The notes beneath the pieces were generated by a model. The model saw nothing but the letters and a program-made list of their open reading frames with translations, ran no database searches and was not told the origin of the DNA. A DNA stretch of 64,000 bases from Rhizobacter sp. Root1221 (GTDB lineage Bacteria > Pseudomonadota > Gammaproteobacteria > Burkholderiales > Burkholderiaceae_C): the NCBI RefSeq assembly GCF_001425785.1, contig NZ_LMDI01000007.1, forward strand, positions 62,001 through 126,000. The letters are read 5' to 3'. Numbering within the stretch: the first letter of the stretch is position 1; each line of letters starts with the position of its first letter. Shown here in pieces: positions 18,192-29,970 of the stretch. The translations under genes and the position numbers were made by a program.

Positions 18192-19543
18192 CAGGCCGCC
18201 GAGCGCTGTTCGCCGGGGGTGGTCACCCGCGGCGTGCTGGCCCGCACGCGGGCCGCGGGCAGGATCAGGCTGAACCGGGAGCCCTTGCCCACCTCGCTCT
18301 GCACTTCCAGCTCGCCACCGTGGCGCTGCACCACATGCTTGACGATCGACAGGCCGAGGCCCGTGCCGCCGGTGTCACGCGAGCGGCTCCCGTCCACGCG
18401 GTAGAACCGCTCGGTAAGACGCGGGATGTGCTCGCGGTCCACCCCGATGCCGGTATCACTGACCGCCACCTCGCCCGAACCGTCGTCACGCAGACGCCAC
18501 GTCACCGTGACGCGGCCGCCTTCCGGCGTGTACCGAACCGCGTTGTTGACGAGGTTGGTGAGCGCGCTGAGCAGTTCGGGTTCGTTGCCAGCCAGTTGCG
18601 CCGGGCAATCGCCGGGAAACCGCAGCGTGTGCCGCCCGGACGACAACGCCGCAGCGTCCGCCTCCGACTGCCCGAACAACTTGGCCAGAGGCACCCAGCG
18701 GTCGCTCGCGGGCCGGGGGCTGCCCTCCAGCTGGGCCAATGTCAGCAGGTCGGCCACGAGGGTCTGCATGCGCTGGGTCTGCTGCCCCATCAGCATCAGC
18801 ACCCGTTTGCGCTCCACCTCGGTGAGCGGCAGGCTGTCCATGGTCTCGATGAAACCGGACACCACCGTCAGCGGGGACCGGATCTCGTGCGACACGTTGG
18901 CCACGAAATCACGGCGCATGGCGTCGGCACGTTCGCGCTGCGTGACGTCCTGCGACAGCACGAGCCGCAGGCCTTCTCCGTACGTGCGGATCACGATGGA
19001 CAAGGTGCCCCGCCCGCGCAGGTCGGGCACCAGCAACGGTTCGGTGGTGCTTGGCAACTGGAGCGCTGCCACGAAGCCCGGCGCGCGCACCAGGTTCGTC
19101 ACCGGCTGCATGCGGTCGCGCTCGGGGTCGAGGCCGAAATGGTCGGCGGCCACGGAGTTGCACCAGGTGATCTGGTCGTTCGTGTCGAGCAGCAGGATGC
19201 CGTTGGGCGATGCCTCCATCGCGGAGAGGAACTGCTCCAACCGCAGCCGTTCCTGCGCGGTGCCACGCTCGCGGTTCCGGATGGACCGCTCCACGCGGTA
19301 GCCGATCTCGCCCCAGAAGCCGGTGTCACGCGGCGCGGCCTCTTCCTGCGAGCCCGAGAGCCAGTGGATCAGCCGGTAGCCGCGCACGGTGTCGATCAGC
19401 GAGATCACACCCACACCCACGGCGCCGCCCAGCAGCGCCCCGATCAACGGGGCATGGATCGGACCACCCGACCAGTACCCGAGCAACGCACCAGCGGCCA
19501 TGGCCAGCGCGCCGGCCAGGAAACGGGGAAACAACCAGGTCAT
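18191..19543 (-). CDS. phoR: Phosphate regulon sensor histidine kinase PhoR
   Basis: Inner-membrane kinase that phosphorylates PhoB when phosphate is low, and reverses this when PhoU/Pst signal sufficiency. The 450-residue product has two N-terminal membrane segments (about 7-25 and 32-50), a linker, a PAS domain (LSAMEASPNGILLLDTNDQI), the HisKA box ANVSHEIRSPLTVV with the phospho-accepting His, and ATPase boxes NLVNNAVRYTP, DTGIGV and GTGLGLSIVKH. It is 30 bp after phoB and last in the pst-pho unit; its stop codon lies in the inverted repeat. Confidence 0.95.
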   Translation of the reverse strand: MTWLFPRFLAGALAMAAGALLGYWSGGPIHAPLIGALLGGAVGVGVISLIDTVRGYRLIHWLSGSQEEAAPRDTGFWGEIGYRVERSIRNRERGTAQERLRLEQFLSAMEASPNGILLLDTNDQITWCNSVAADHFGLDPERDRMQPVTNLVRAPGFVAALQLPSTTEPLLVPDLRGRGTLSIVIRTYGEGLRLVLSQDVTQRERADAMRRDFVANVSHEIRSPLTVVSGFIETMDSLPLTEVERKRVLMLMGQQTQRMQTLVADLLTLAQLEGSPRPASDRWVPLAKLFGQSEADAAALSSGRHTLRFPGDCPAQLAGNEPELLSALTNLVNNAVRYTPEGGRVTVTWRLRDDGSGEVAVSDTGIGVDREHIPRLTERFYRVDGSRSRDTGGTGLGLSIVKHVVQRHGGELEVQSEVGKGSRFSLILPAARVRASTPRVTTPGEQRSAA

Positions 19544-19573
19544 CGCGCCCCGCTCAATGGTGAACGCATCCGG

Positions 19574-20275
19574 TCACGCCGAAAGCGATTGCAGCTGCTG
19601 CGTGAGGCGGTAGCCCGCGCCCCGGACGGTTTCGATCATGTTCGCGCAGTTGACCGGCGACAGCGCCTCGCGCAGCCGCTTCACGTGCACGTCGACCGTG
19701 CGTTCCTCGATGAACACGTGGTCGCCCCACACGCGGTCAAGCAGCTGCGAGCGGCTGTGCACGCGCTCCGGGTGTGTCATGAAGAAGTGCAGCAGGCGGA
19801 ACTCGGTGGGGCCGAGGCGCACTTCCTGCGTCTCGCGCGAGACACGCCGCGTGGCCGGATCGAGGCGCAGCATCCCCACTTCCACGGCCGAGTCGAGCGC
19901 TTCGGGCGCCTTGCGGCGCAGCACCGCGCGGATGCGGGCCATCAGTTCGTGCGTGGAAAACGGCTTCGTCAGGTAGTCGTCCGCGCCGGCGTCGAGGCCG
20001 GAGATCTTGTCGGACTCCTCCGCGCGGGCGGTGAGCATGATGATCGGCAGCTCGCGGGTGCGGGCCTGCGAACGCCAGCGCTTGGCGAGCGCCAGGCCGG
20101 ATTGGCCGGGCAACATCCAGTCGAGCACGATCAGGTCGGGCAACACCCGATCCACCTGCAGCAGGGCCTCATCGGCCGTGCTGGCAATCACCACCTCATA
20201 GCCGGCGTGGCGCAGGTTGATGGACATCAGTTCGGCAATTGCCGACTCGTCCTCGACCACCAGGACTTGACTCAT
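19574..20275 (-). CDS. phoB: Phosphate regulon response regulator PhoB
   Basis: OmpR-type transcription factor that activates Pho-box promoters when phosphorylated. The 233-residue product has the receiver domain (VEDESAIAELM, phospho-acceptor Asp in LIVLDWMLPGQSG, conserved Lys in DYLTKPF) and the winged-helix domain ending VDVHVKRLREAL and TVRGAGYRL. Lies between phoU (22 bp) and phoR (30 bp). The Pho box upstream of pstS is its expected site, so the operon should be autoregulated. Confidence 0.97.
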   Translation of the reverse strand: MSQVLVVEDESAIAELMSINLRHAGYEVVIASTADEALLQVDRVLPDLIVLDWMLPGQSGLALAKRWRSQARTRELPIIMLTARAEESDKISGLDAGADDYLTKPFSTHELMARIRAVLRRKAPEALDSAVEVGMLRLDPATRRVSRETQEVRLGPTEFRLLHFFMTHPERVHSRSQLLDRVWGDHVFIEERTVDVHVKRLREALSPVNCANMIETVRGAGYRLTQQLQSLSA

Positions 20276-20297
20276 CGGGTTCTCCTGTTGGTCCGGT

Positions 20298-21005
20298 TCA
20301 TTTCACCATCGACTCGACGGCGGCCACGGTGTTGTGGCGAACGTCGGTGCCCTTGACGATGTAGATGATGACCTCGGCCAGGTTCTTCGCGTGGTCCCCC
20401 ACCCGTTCGATGGCCTTGGCCACGAACACGAGGTCGATGCTCGACGAGATGGTGCGCGGATCTTCCATCATGTAGGTGATCAGCTTGCGCAGCAGGCCGT
20501 CGAACTCCTGGTCGATCTGGTCGTCCTGCTTGAGCACTTCCACGGCCTTCTGGGTGTCCAGCCGGGCGAAGGCGTCCAGCGCCTTGCGCAGCTGGGCGAT
20601 CGCCAGTTCGGATTCGTAAGCGAGGTCGTTCACCGGCAGGCGCAGGCGGCTCGACACGCCGGTGTTGATCAGGCGCTGCACCGTGCGGGCGATGCGTGCA
20701 GCCTCGTCGCCCACGCGTTCGAGGTTCGCGATGGTCTTCGAGATGGCGATCAGCAGGCGCAGGTCGCGGGCGGTGGGCTGGCGGCGGGCGATGATGGTGG
20801 AGAGATCGCGGTCGATCTCGATTTCCATCGTGTTGACGCGCTCTTCATTGCGCAGAACGTCGCTCGCGATGTCGGCGCTGAAGTTCGTCAGCGCGTAGAC
20901 CGCCTGGGCCACCTGGGATTCGACCAGGCCACCCATTTCGAGCACACGGGTGGAGATGCCGCTGAGTTCGCTGTCGAACTGCGTGGAGAGGTGTTTGTCG
21001 GTCAT
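20298..21005 (-). CDS. phoU: Phosphate signalling protein PhoU
   Basis: Peripheral negative regulator linking the Pst transporter to PhoR. The chosen ATG at 21005 (MTDKHLSTQFDSELSGIS) has AGGGA just upstream; an ATG 18 nt earlier is less supported. The 235-residue chain has the two PhoU helical repeats with the acidic metal motifs (RVGDEAARIARTV and RVGDHAKNLAEVI). Placed 28 bp after pstB and before phoB. Confidence 0.96.
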   Translation of the reverse strand: MTDKHLSTQFDSELSGISTRVLEMGGLVESQVAQAVYALTNFSADIASDVLRNEERVNTMEIEIDRDLSTIIARRQPTARDLRLLIAISKTIANLERVGDEAARIARTVQRLINTGVSSRLRLPVNDLAYESELAIAQLRKALDAFARLDTQKAVEVLKQDDQIDQEFDGLLRKLITYMMEDPRTISSSIDLVFVAKAIERVGDHAKNLAEVIIYIVKGTDVRHNTVAAVESMVK

Positions 21006-21033
21006 GTCAGTTCCCTGAATCAATGGGGCCGGT

Positions 21034-21819
21034 TCAGCCGAAGCGACCGGTGATGTAGTCCTCGGTGTCCTTCTTCTTCGGCTTCATGAACAGCTCCGCG
21101 GTGGGACCGAACTCGATCAGATCGCCGAGGTACATGTAGGCGGTGTAGTCGGAGCAGCGGGCGGCCTGCTGCATGTTGTGCGTGACGATGACCACGGTGT
21201 AGTCGTCCTTCAGCTCGTGGATCAGCTCCTCGATCTTGCCGGTGGAGATGGGGTCCAGGGCCGAACAGGGTTCGTCGAGCAGCAGCACTTCGGGCTTGAT
21301 GGCGATGCCGCGGGCGATGCACAGGCGCTGCTGCTGGCCGCCGGAGAGGCCGGAGCCGCTCTGGTTGAGCTTGTCCTTGACCTCGTTCCACAACGCGGCC
21401 TTCTTCAGCGCCCATTCGACACGTTCGTCCATCTCCACACGCGGCAGCGTTTCGAACAGCCGCACCCCGAAGGCAATGTTGTCGTAGATCGACATCGGGA
21501 ACGGCGTGGGCTTCTGAAAGACCATGCCGATCTTGGCGCGAATCAGCGACACGTCCTGGCGGGACTTCAGGATGTTCTCACCGTCGATCGTGATCGAGCC
21601 TTCGGCGCGCTGCTCGGGGTACAGCTCGAACATGCGGTTGAACGTGCGCAGCAGCGTGGACTTGCCGCAGCCCGACGGACCGATGAAGGCGGTGACCTTC
21701 TTCTCGGGGATGTCGAGGTTGATGTGCTTGAGCGCGTGGAAGGCGCCGTAGTAGAAGTTGAGATCGCGGACCGACAGTTTCGAGCGGTCGCTCACGGGGA
21801 ATTCGACTTTGGTGTCCAT
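21034..21819 (-). CDS. pstB: Phosphate ABC transporter ATPase PstB
   Basis: ATP-binding subunit of the high-affinity phosphate importer. The 261-residue product has Walker [15 protein letters not shown], the ABC signature [10 protein letters not shown], Walker [15 protein letters not shown] and the switch His in VIVTHNM. It begins with about 16 residues before the conserved [10 protein letters not shown], normal for PstB. Lies 21 bp after pstA. Confidence 0.98.
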   Translation of the reverse strand: MDTKVEFPVSDRSKLSVRDLNFYYGAFHALKHINLDIPEKKVTAFIGPSGCGKSTLLRTFNRMFELYPEQRAEGSITIDGENILKSRQDVSLIRAKIGMVFQKPTPFPMSIYDNIAFGVRLFETLPRVEMDERVEWALKKAALWNEVKDKLNQSGSGLSGGQQQRLCIARGIAIKPEVLLLDEPCSALDPISTGKIEELIHELKDDYTVVIVTHNMQQAARCSDYTAYMYLGDLIEFGPTAELFMKPKKKDTEDYITGRFG

Positions 21820-21840
21820 GGAACGGTTTCCCTCGAAGAA

Positions 21841-22716
21841 TCAGTTTTTATGGCGGAACAGCACGCGCGCCACGATGTTGAGCGCCAGCACACCGACCGT
21901 GATGATGAAGACACCGGCCCAGGCGAGCTTTTGCCAGTTCTCGTACGGGCTCATGGCGAACTTGAAGATCGTGACCGGCAGGCTGGCCATCGGTTCGGTC
22001 AGGCTGGAGGTCCAGAACTGGTTGGACAGCGCGGTGAACAGCAGCGGAGCGGTTTCACCGGCGATGCGGGCCAGGGCCAGCAGCACACCGGTGATGACCC
22101 CCGCACGGGCCGACTTGAGCGTGATCGTCAAGATGACGCGCCACTTCGGGGTGCCGAGCGCGTAGGCCGCTTCACGGAGCGCGTTGGGCACCAGGGTCAG
22201 CATGTTCTCGGTGGTACGAATGACCACCGGGATGACGATCAGCGCGAGCGCCAGGATGCCGGCGATGGCGGAGAACTTCTTGAACTGCGAGACCACCACC
22301 GAGTAGATGAAGAGGCCGATGACGATGCTGGGCGCGGACAGCAGGATGTCGTTGATGAAACGCACCGTGTTGCCGAGCCAGGTCTTCTGGCCGTACTCGC
22401 CGAGGTAGATGCCGGCGAGCACACCGATGGGCGTGCCCACGCAAGTGGCCAGGCCCACCATCACGAGCGAACCGAAGATGGCGTTGGCCAGGCCGCCGGT
22501 GTCGGCCATGGGCGGAGGGGTCATCTCGGTGAAGGTGGCGACGGTGAGGCCGCCGATGCCGAGGCCGATGGTCTCGTACAGGATCCAGAACAACCAGAAC
22601 AACCCGAAGGCCATGGCGGCCATCGACAGGGTCAGCGCGACCCCGTTGACCACCTTGCGGCGGCGGTGCTTGGCCAGGCGGGCTGCGTCGAGGTTGGTGA
22701 ACGGCACGGTGCTCAT
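21841..22716 (-). CDS. pstA: Phosphate ABC transporter permease PstA
   Basis: One of the two membrane subunits of the phosphate importer. The 291-residue protein has six predicted membrane helices and the EAA-type loop contacting PstB ([20 protein letters not shown]). Its ATG overlaps the pstC stop by 4 bp (ATGA), indicating translational coupling. Confidence 0.97.
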   Translation of the reverse strand: MSTVPFTNLDAARLAKHRRRKVVNGVALTLSMAAMAFGLFWLFWILYETIGLGIGGLTVATFTEMTPPPMADTGGLANAIFGSLVMVGLATCVGTPIGVLAGIYLGEYGQKTWLGNTVRFINDILLSAPSIVIGLFIYSVVVSQFKKFSAIAGILALALIVIPVVIRTTENMLTLVPNALREAAYALGTPKWRVILTITLKSARAGVITGVLLALARIAGETAPLLFTALSNQFWTSSLTEPMASLPVTIFKFAMSPYENWQKLAWAGVFIITVGVLALNIVARVLFRHKN

Positions 22717-23732
22717 GTGCGGCTTCCTTCGTTCTTCTTCAGGCGGGCCAGCAGCAGCCGCGACAGGGACAACACGACGAACGTGATGAAAAACAGCACG
22801 AGGCCGAGGTAGATCAGCGAGGCCTGGTGGAGCCCCTCGCCGGCTTCGGCGAATTCGTTGGCCAGGGCAGACGAGATGCTGTTGGCGGCCTGGAACAGCG
22901 ACAGGCTGTCGAGCTGGTTGAAGTTGCCGATCACGAACGTGACGGCCATCGTTTCACCCAGGGCGCGGCCGAGGCCGAGCATGATGCCGCCGATGACACC
23001 GGTCTTGGTGTACGGCAGTACCACCTTGAACACCACTTCCCAGGTGGTGGAACCGAGCGCGTACGACGATTCCTTGAGCATCGGCGGGGTGACCGCGAAC
23101 ACGTCGCGCATGACCGAGGCGATGAACGGGATGATCATGATGGCGAGGATGATGCCGGCCGACAGGATGCCGATGCCCACCGGGGCACCGGACACAAGGC
23201 CCGACAGCACCGGCACGCCGGCAAAGAGCGACTGCAGCGGCTGCTGCACGTAGGTGGCGAGCACCGGGCTGAACACCAGCAGGCCCCACATGCCGTACAC
23301 GATGGACGGCACGGCCGCCAGCAGCTCGACGGCGATGCCGAGCGGGCGGCGCAGCCAGTTGGGGGACAGTTCGGTCAGGAACAGTGCGATGCCGAAGCTC
23401 ACCGGCACGGCGATCAGCAGCGCGATGAACGACGTCATCAGCGTGCCGTAGATCATCACCAGGCCACCGAACTTGTTCTGGACGGGATCCCATTCGCTCG
23501 TCCAGAGGAAGCTGAGGCCGTATTCCTTGATCGACGGGGCGGCGCCGATCAGCAGCGACACGATGATCCCCGCCAGCATCAGCAGCGTGAGCACGGCGGC
23601 GCCATGGGTCAACACCGAGAAGACCGTGTCAGCCCAGGGCGATGTTCGACGGGTCTCGGGGGGCCGCCCCGACGGTTCGGAACGGGACATCTTGTCGTTG
23701 TCGTAATGCGATGCGGGAAGTGTAGCGGCCAC
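22713..23732 (-). CDS. pstC: Phosphate ABC transporter permease PstC
   Basis: Second membrane subunit of the importer, 339 residues, six predicted helices and the EAA loop [20 protein letters not shown]. The start chosen is GTG at 23732 with the strong site GGAGG 5 nt upstream; an in-frame ATG at 23690 ([12 protein letters not shown]) is an alternative that would drop 14 residues from the soluble N-terminus. A strong hairpin lies between pstS and this gene. Confidence 0.95.
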   Translation of the reverse strand: MAATLPASHYDNDKMSRSEPSGRPPETRRTSPWADTVFSVLTHGAAVLTLLMLAGIIVSLLIGAAPSIKEYGLSFLWTSEWDPVQNKFGGLVMIYGTLMTSFIALLIAVPVSFGIALFLTELSPNWLRRPLGIAVELLAAVPSIVYGMWGLLVFSPVLATYVQQPLQSLFAGVPVLSGLVSGAPVGIGILSAGIILAIMIIPFIASVMRDVFAVTPPMLKESSYALGSTTWEVVFKVVLPYTKTGVIGGIMLGLGRALGETMAVTFVIGNFNQLDSLSLFQAANSISSALANEFAEAGEGLHQASLIYLGLVLFFITFVVLSLSRLLLARLKKNEGSRT

Positions 23733-23757
23733 GGCCCCTCCGAAAATGCAGTTGTCG

Positions 23758-23779
23758 GGGCGCCGGACATCCGGCGCCC
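23758..23779 (-). other. Intercistronic hairpin pstS-pstC
   Basis: GGGCGCCGG and CCGGCGCCC pair around ACAT just after the pstS stop. There is no T-run, so it is more likely a 3'-end stabiliser or partial terminator that keeps pstS expression above pstCAB, as seen for other binding-protein operons. Confidence 0.6.
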
Positions 23780-23786
23780 GGGACGA

Positions 23787-24821
23787 TCACTTGAACGCGA
23801 TGGCCTTGCCGTCGGCGCCCTTGATGTCACCCCATTGCTTGCGCACGAGGTTCTTCACGGCGTCCGGCAATGCGACGTACTCGAGGTCGGCCGCGGCCTT
23901 GTCGCCGTTGGCGTACGCCCACTCGAAGAACTTCAGCGAGGCGCCAGCCGATGCGGGCTTGTCCTGCGCCTTGTGCATCATGATGAACGTGGCACCGGTG
24001 ATGGGCCACGAATCCTTGCCCGGCTGCTCGGTCAGCACCTGGTAGAACGACTTGGCCCAGTCGGCGCCAGCGGCGGCGGCCTTGAACGCGGTGTCGTCCG
24101 GGGCGGCAAAGGTGCCATCCTTGTTCTTCAGCAGCGTGTAGGTCATCTTGTTCTGCTTCACGTAGGCGTACTCGACGTAGCCAATCGAGTTCGGCAGGCG
24201 CTGCACGAAGGCGGACACCCCTTCGTTGCCCTTGCCACCCGCGCCGGTGGGCCAGTTGACGGCCGTGCCTTCACCCACCTTCGTTTTCCACTCGGCGTTC
24301 ACCTTCGACAGGTAGTTCGTGAAGATGAAGCTGGTGCCCGAGCCGTCGGCGCGGCGAACCACCGAGATGGCGGCGTCCGGCAGCGGCACACCCGGGTTCA
24401 GGGCGGTCAGCGCCGGGTCGTTCCACTTGGTGATCTTGCCGAGGTAGATGTCGCCGAGCACCTGGCCGGTCAGCTTGACCTGGCCGGCGGCGATGCCCTT
24501 GATGTTGACGACCGGGATCACCCCGCCGATCACCATCGGGAACTGAACGAGGCCGTCCTTGGCCAGCTCTTCGTCCTTCAGCGGGGCGTCGGACGCGCCG
24601 AAGTCGACCGTCTTGCCACGGATCTGCTTGATGCCGGCGCCGGAACCCACCGATTGGTAGTTGATGCGGGCGCCGGTGGCCTTGTTGTACGAATCGGCCC
24701 ACTTGGCATACAGCGGCGCCGGGAAGCTGGCACCGGCGCCGGTGACGTCCTGCGCCATGGCCACGCCCGTGCCGACGGTGAGGGCCAGGACGGCGGTGGT
24801 TCGAATCAGGGGGAAGTTCAT
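23787..24821 (-). CDS. pstS: Periplasmic phosphate-binding protein PstS
   Basis: Captures phosphate for PstCAB. The 344-residue product starts MNFPLIRTTAVLALTVGTGV with a Sec signal cleaved near AMAQDV, then the family start DVTGAGASFPAPLYAKW, the ligand loops SVGSGAGIKQI and DFGASDAPLK, and RRADGSGTSFIF. First gene of the pst-pho operon, with a Pho box about 40-75 bp upstream. Longer in-frame starts are possible but would displace the signal peptide. Confidence 0.97.
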   Translation of the reverse strand: MNFPLIRTTAVLALTVGTGVAMAQDVTGAGASFPAPLYAKWADSYNKATGARINYQSVGSGAGIKQIRGKTVDFGASDAPLKDEELAKDGLVQFPMVIGGVIPVVNIKGIAAGQVKLTGQVLGDIYLGKITKWNDPALTALNPGVPLPDAAISVVRRADGSGTSFIFTNYLSKVNAEWKTKVGEGTAVNWPTGAGGKGNEGVSAFVQRLPNSIGYVEYAYVKQNKMTYTLLKNKDGTFAAPDDTAFKAAAAGADWAKSFYQVLTEQPGKDSWPITGATFIMMHKAQDKPASAGASLKFFEWAYANGDKAAADLEYVALPDAVKNLVRKQWGDIKGADGKAIAFK

Positions 24822-24862
24822 TGGCTTACCTTTCTCGCATACTGGCTGAGGGGATGCTGCGA

Positions 24863-24896
24863 ACTGTAAAAGTCGCATGTGACAGACACATGACAA
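24863..24896 (-). promoter_or_regulatory. Pho box and -10 element of pstS
   Basis: On the minus strand two TGTCA repeats 11 bp apart (TTGTCATGTGTCTGTCAC, 24879-24896) form a near-consensus Pho box. A -10 element TACAGT (24863-24868) begins 10 bp downstream, the usual spacing in which PhoB replaces a -35 element. Confidence 0.85.
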
Positions 24897-25067
24897 TTCG
24901 CCCGGGCAGTTGTCACAAAGCAAGATAGAGATAGCCACATTCGGGTAGTCACGCCACTTTCACGGGGTTGTCACATGGGCTCCATAAGCTCGCGGTCGGT
25001 CCCGCAGGCCGGGCGTCGGGCTCCGACACCGGCCGGGCAACACGTCACCACCGAGGAGTTCCCGCAC

Positions 25068-25562
25068 ATGATGAACAAACGCGCCTGGCTCATCGCCGGC
25101 ACCGCCGCCACCGCCTTTTTCCTCGCCGGCTGCGCTTCCACGCCTGCCGCCCCGAAAACCGTGGCGGAAGCCATTGCGGCCAACCCGCAACTCACCACGC
25201 TGAACAAGCTGATCAATGACAATGACCTGGCCGCCACGCTGAACAGCGCCGGCCCGTTCACCGTGTTCGCACCCACCGATGACGCTTTCAAGGCCGTGCC
25301 GGCCCGCACCTGGGAATCCCTGTCGAAGGACAAGGAGCGCGTCGCCGCCCTGCTGAAGTTCCACGTGGTACCGGGCACGATGACCTCGGACATCGTGCGC
25401 AACGGCACAGCCCCCACGCTGAACGGCGCCACCGTGGCGCTGTCCAGGTCGGGCACGTTCGTGACGGTCGAAGATGCCGTGGTGACCACGCCGGACCTGA
25501 AGGCCGGCAACGGCGTGGTCCACCTCGTGGACCGTGTGCTCACCCCGCCCGCGGCGAAGTGA
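25068..25562 (+). CDS. FAS1 (fasciclin) domain lipoprotein
   Basis: 164 residues starting MMNKRAWLIAGTAATAFFLA with lipobox LAGC (Cys at about residue 20), so exported and lipid-anchored. One FAS1 domain follows: NPQLTTLNKLINDNDLAATL, the H1 motif GPFTVFAPTDDAFKAVP and the H2 region GNGVVHLVDRVLTP. FAS1 domains mediate adhesion or surface binding; ligand unknown. The ATG at 25068 has GAGGAG 10 nt upstream. Divergent from pstS with 246 bp between; I see no clean Pho box in this direction. Confidence 0.88.
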   Translation: MMNKRAWLIAGTAATAFFLAGCASTPAAPKTVAEAIAANPQLTTLNKLINDNDLAATLNSAGPFTVFAPTDDAFKAVPARTWESLSKDKERVAALLKFHVVPGTMTSDIVRNGTAPTLNGATVALSRSGTFVTVEDAVVTTPDLKAGNGVVHLVDRVLTPPAAK

Positions 25563-25568
25563 CATGCC

Positions 25569-25600
25569 GGCCGGCCGCGCCCTCCCGGGCGCCGCCGGCC
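25569..25600. terminator. Hairpin between converging FAS1 and glmM genes
   Basis: A 14-bp GC stem with one mismatch (GGCCGGCCGCGCCC with GGGCGCCGCCGGCC) and a TCCC loop, without a T-run. It lies only a few bases from both stop codons. Confidence 0.45.
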
Positions 25601-25607
25601 AGGCGTC

Positions 25608-26939
25608 TCATCCCCGCAGCAGCTTGGCCAGGCGCTCCGCGCAGGCCTGGGCCACCTTGGCGTCGCGCGCTTCCACCATCACCCGCACCAGGGGTTCGGT
25701 GCCTGACGGGCGGATCAGCAGGCGGCCGTCCTGGCCCAGTTCACGCTCCACGGCGGCCTGTTCCTCGGCCAGCCGGGGCGTGCCCTTCCAGTCCTGGCCC
25801 GGTTTCAAGCGCACGTTCACGAGGGTCTGCGGGAACAGCGTCACGCCGTCCAGCAGCTGGGCGAGCGACTTGCCACTGCGTGCGATGGCCTGCAGGATCT
25901 GCAACGCGCTGACGATGCCGTCGCCGGTGGTGTGCTTGTCGAGCGCCAGCAGGTGGCCCGAGCCCTCCCCGCCCAGCAGCCAGCCGCGGCTGGCCAGCTC
26001 CTCGAGCACGTAGCGGTCGCCCACCTTGGCGCGCACGAATTCCACGTCACGGCCCTTCAGCGCCACTTCCACGGCCATGTTGGTCATCAACGTGCCCACG
26101 GCACCCGGCACACGCTGGCCCTGGCTCAAACGGTCGGCCACCATCACGTACAGCAACTCGTCGCCGTTGTAGAGGCGGCCGGCCGCGTCCACGAGCTGGA
26201 GGCGATCGGCGTCGCCATCGAGCGCCACGCCGTAGTGGGCGTTGTGGTCCTTCACGGCCTGCACGAGTGCCGCGGGCGAGGTGGCGCCGCAGTTGGCATT
26301 GATGTTCACGCCGTCCGGGCTGCAGGCGATGCACACCACTTCGGCGCCCAGTTCATGGAACACCTCGGGGGCCGTCTGGTAGGCCGCACCGTTGGCGGCA
26401 TCGACCACGATCTTGAGGCCCTTCAGGGACAGGTCGTTGCCGAACGTGCTCTTGCAGAACTCGACGTACCGGCCGCGGGCGGCCTCCAGGCGGCGGGCCT
26501 TCCCGAGTTGGGCGGACGACACCCATTCAGGCTCCTTCAGCAGTGCTGCTTCGACCTGCATTTCCCACTCGTCGGGGAGCTTTTCGCCGCTGGCCGAGAA
26601 AAACTTGATGCCGTTGTCGGCGTACGCGTTGTGCGAGGCGCTGATGACCACCCCCAGGTCGAGCCGCAGCGCGCGGGTGAGGTAGGCGACACCGGGCGTG
26701 GGCAGCGGGCCGGTCAGCAACACATCCACCCCGGCCGAGGCAAACCCGGCTTCGAGTGCCGATTCGATCATGTACCCGGAGATGCGGGTGTCCTTGCCGA
26801 TCAGCACCGTGGGTCGGCTGTCGGCGGCCTTCAACACCCGGCCCACGGCATTGCCCAGGCGGAGCATGAAGTCCGGCGTGATGGGGGCTTGTCCAACCGT
26901 GCCACGGATGCCGTCGGTGCCGAAATAGGTTCTGCTCAT
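25608..26939 (-). CDS. glmM: Phosphoglucosamine mutase
   Basis: Interconverts glucosamine-6-phosphate and glucosamine-1-phosphate for UDP-GlcNAc, hence peptidoglycan and LPS synthesis. The 443-residue product starts [17 protein letters not shown] and has the phosphoserine loop VISASHNAY with Ser102, the metal-binding DGDADR motif and the sugar-binding loop GEGSGH, and ends with [12 protein letters not shown]. Its ATG overlaps the folP stop (ATGA). Standard length. Confidence 0.98.
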   Translation of the reverse strand: MSRTYFGTDGIRGTVGQAPITPDFMLRLGNAVGRVLKAADSRPTVLIGKDTRISGYMIESALEAGFASAGVDVLLTGPLPTPGVAYLTRALRLDLGVVISASHNAYADNGIKFFSASGEKLPDEWEMQVEAALLKEPEWVSSAQLGKARRLEAARGRYVEFCKSTFGNDLSLKGLKIVVDAANGAAYQTAPEVFHELGAEVVCIACSPDGVNINANCGATSPAALVQAVKDHNAHYGVALDGDADRLQLVDAAGRLYNGDELLYVMVADRLSQGQRVPGAVGTLMTNMAVEVALKGRDVEFVRAKVGDRYVLEELASRGWLLGGEGSGHLLALDKHTTGDGIVSALQILQAIARSGKSLAQLLDGVTLFPQTLVNVRLKPGQDWKGTPRLAEEQAAVERELGQDGRLLIRPSGTEPLVRVMVEARDAKVAQACAERLAKLLRG

Positions 26940-27829
26940 TCGTTGTTTCCCGCTGAAAGCTGTGGGCGTGGATTGTGCTGTAGCAAGATGTTGCCAACAT
27001 CCCCCAAACCGGCGATCCCCCACACCTTGAGGGCGTCAACCGTGGCCGCAACGTCGTGCACCCGCAACACACGGGCCCCGTGCGTGGCCGCCGCAAGGGC
27101 CGCCGCCACGCTGGCCACCACCCGGTCGCCCACCGGGCGGCCGGTCACGTCCCCGAGGGTACGCTTGCGCGACCATCCCACCAGCAGCGGATACCCGAGG
27201 GCCAGCAGCTCGCGCTGGCGGGTCAGCAGGGCCAGGTTGTGGGCGGTCGTCTTGCCGAAGCCGATGCCCGGATCCAGCGTGATGCGTTCGGCCGCCACCC
27301 CGGCCCGGCGAACCACGTCGGCCCGCTGTTGCAGGAACGCCGCCACCTCACCCACCACGTCGCCGTAGACCGGTTCACCGGCCTGCATGGTTTTCGGTTC
27401 ACCGCGCATGTGCATCAGGCACACGCCACACTGCGGGTGCGCCGCCACCGCCTCGAGTGCGCCCGGCTGCCCCAGCGCCGCGATGTCGTTGACGATGTCC
27501 ACGCCCAGGTCGAGCGCCGCGCGCATCACCGCAGGCTTGCAGGTGTCGACGGACAGCGGCACGCCCAGTGTGGCCGCGGCCTTCAACACCGGTACCACGC
27601 GCGCCAGTTCATCCTCGAGGGACACCGGGTCCGATCCGGGCCGGCTCGACTCGCCGCCGATGTCGAGGATGTCGACCCCCTCCTCGATCAACTGCTCGCA
27701 GTGGCGCAGCGCCGCGGCGGTGGTGGCGTGCTGGCCGCCGTCGGAGAACGAGTCCGGAGTGATGTTCACGATGCCCATCACGCGGGGGGTGCGGAGGTCG
27801 ATCCGGAAGCGGGAGGTTTGCCAGAACAT
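26936..27829 (-). CDS. folP: Dihydropteroate synthase
   Basis: Condenses p-aminobenzoate with dihydropterin pyrophosphate in folate synthesis; target of sulfonamides. The 297-residue product starts [20 protein letters not shown] and shows the signatures [15 protein letters not shown] and [10 protein letters not shown], then DPGIGFGKT and LVGWSRK. The frame stays open far upstream but only this start gives normal length. Overlaps glmM by 4 bp; ftsH lies 91 bp upstream on the same strand. Confidence 0.97.
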   Translation of the reverse strand: MFWQTSRFRIDLRTPRVMGIVNITPDSFSDGGQHATTAAALRHCEQLIEEGVDILDIGGESSRPGSDPVSLEDELARVVPVLKAAATLGVPLSVDTCKPAVMRAALDLGVDIVNDIAALGQPGALEAVAAHPQCGVCLMHMRGEPKTMQAGEPVYGDVVGEVAAFLQQRADVVRRAGVAAERITLDPGIGFGKTTAHNLALLTRQRELLALGYPLLVGWSRKRTLGDVTGRPVGDRVVASVAAALAAATHGARVLRVHDVAATVDALKVWGIAGLGDVGNILLQHNPRPQLSAGNNE

Positions 27830-27920
27830 CGGCGCGGGCCTCGTCGGAAAAAGATGAAGAGCCAACGGAAAACGGGGCCGAAGCCCCGTTGGAAGGTCGA
27901 ACCCGGCCGAACCGGCAGCG

Positions 27921-29828
<1,908 letters not shown>

Positions 29829-29970
29829 CGCGGCTCCTTCTTGCAATCTGAAATCTTCGTCGCCGGCACACGATGTGCCACGCATCCACGGCAGATGGGG
29901 TTGATTCTAGTCCAGTCAAGTGCCATGCCTCGTTCGCATGTGTCACCTTCGAGCACGGCTATTGGGAGTT

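Noticed and set aside
18116-20356. A plus-strand open frame opposite phoR and phoB
   Set aside because: Shadow of two certain two-component genes; no ribosome site and starts inside the inverted repeat.
22827-24869. A long plus-strand open frame opposite pstC and pstS
   Set aside because: Shadow of the phosphate transporter genes; rich in His, Arg and Gly without domain features.
24905-24975. A second Pho box facing the FAS1 gene
   Set aside because: TGTCAC-like words occur at 24911 and 24966 but are not spaced 11 bp apart, so they do not form a box.
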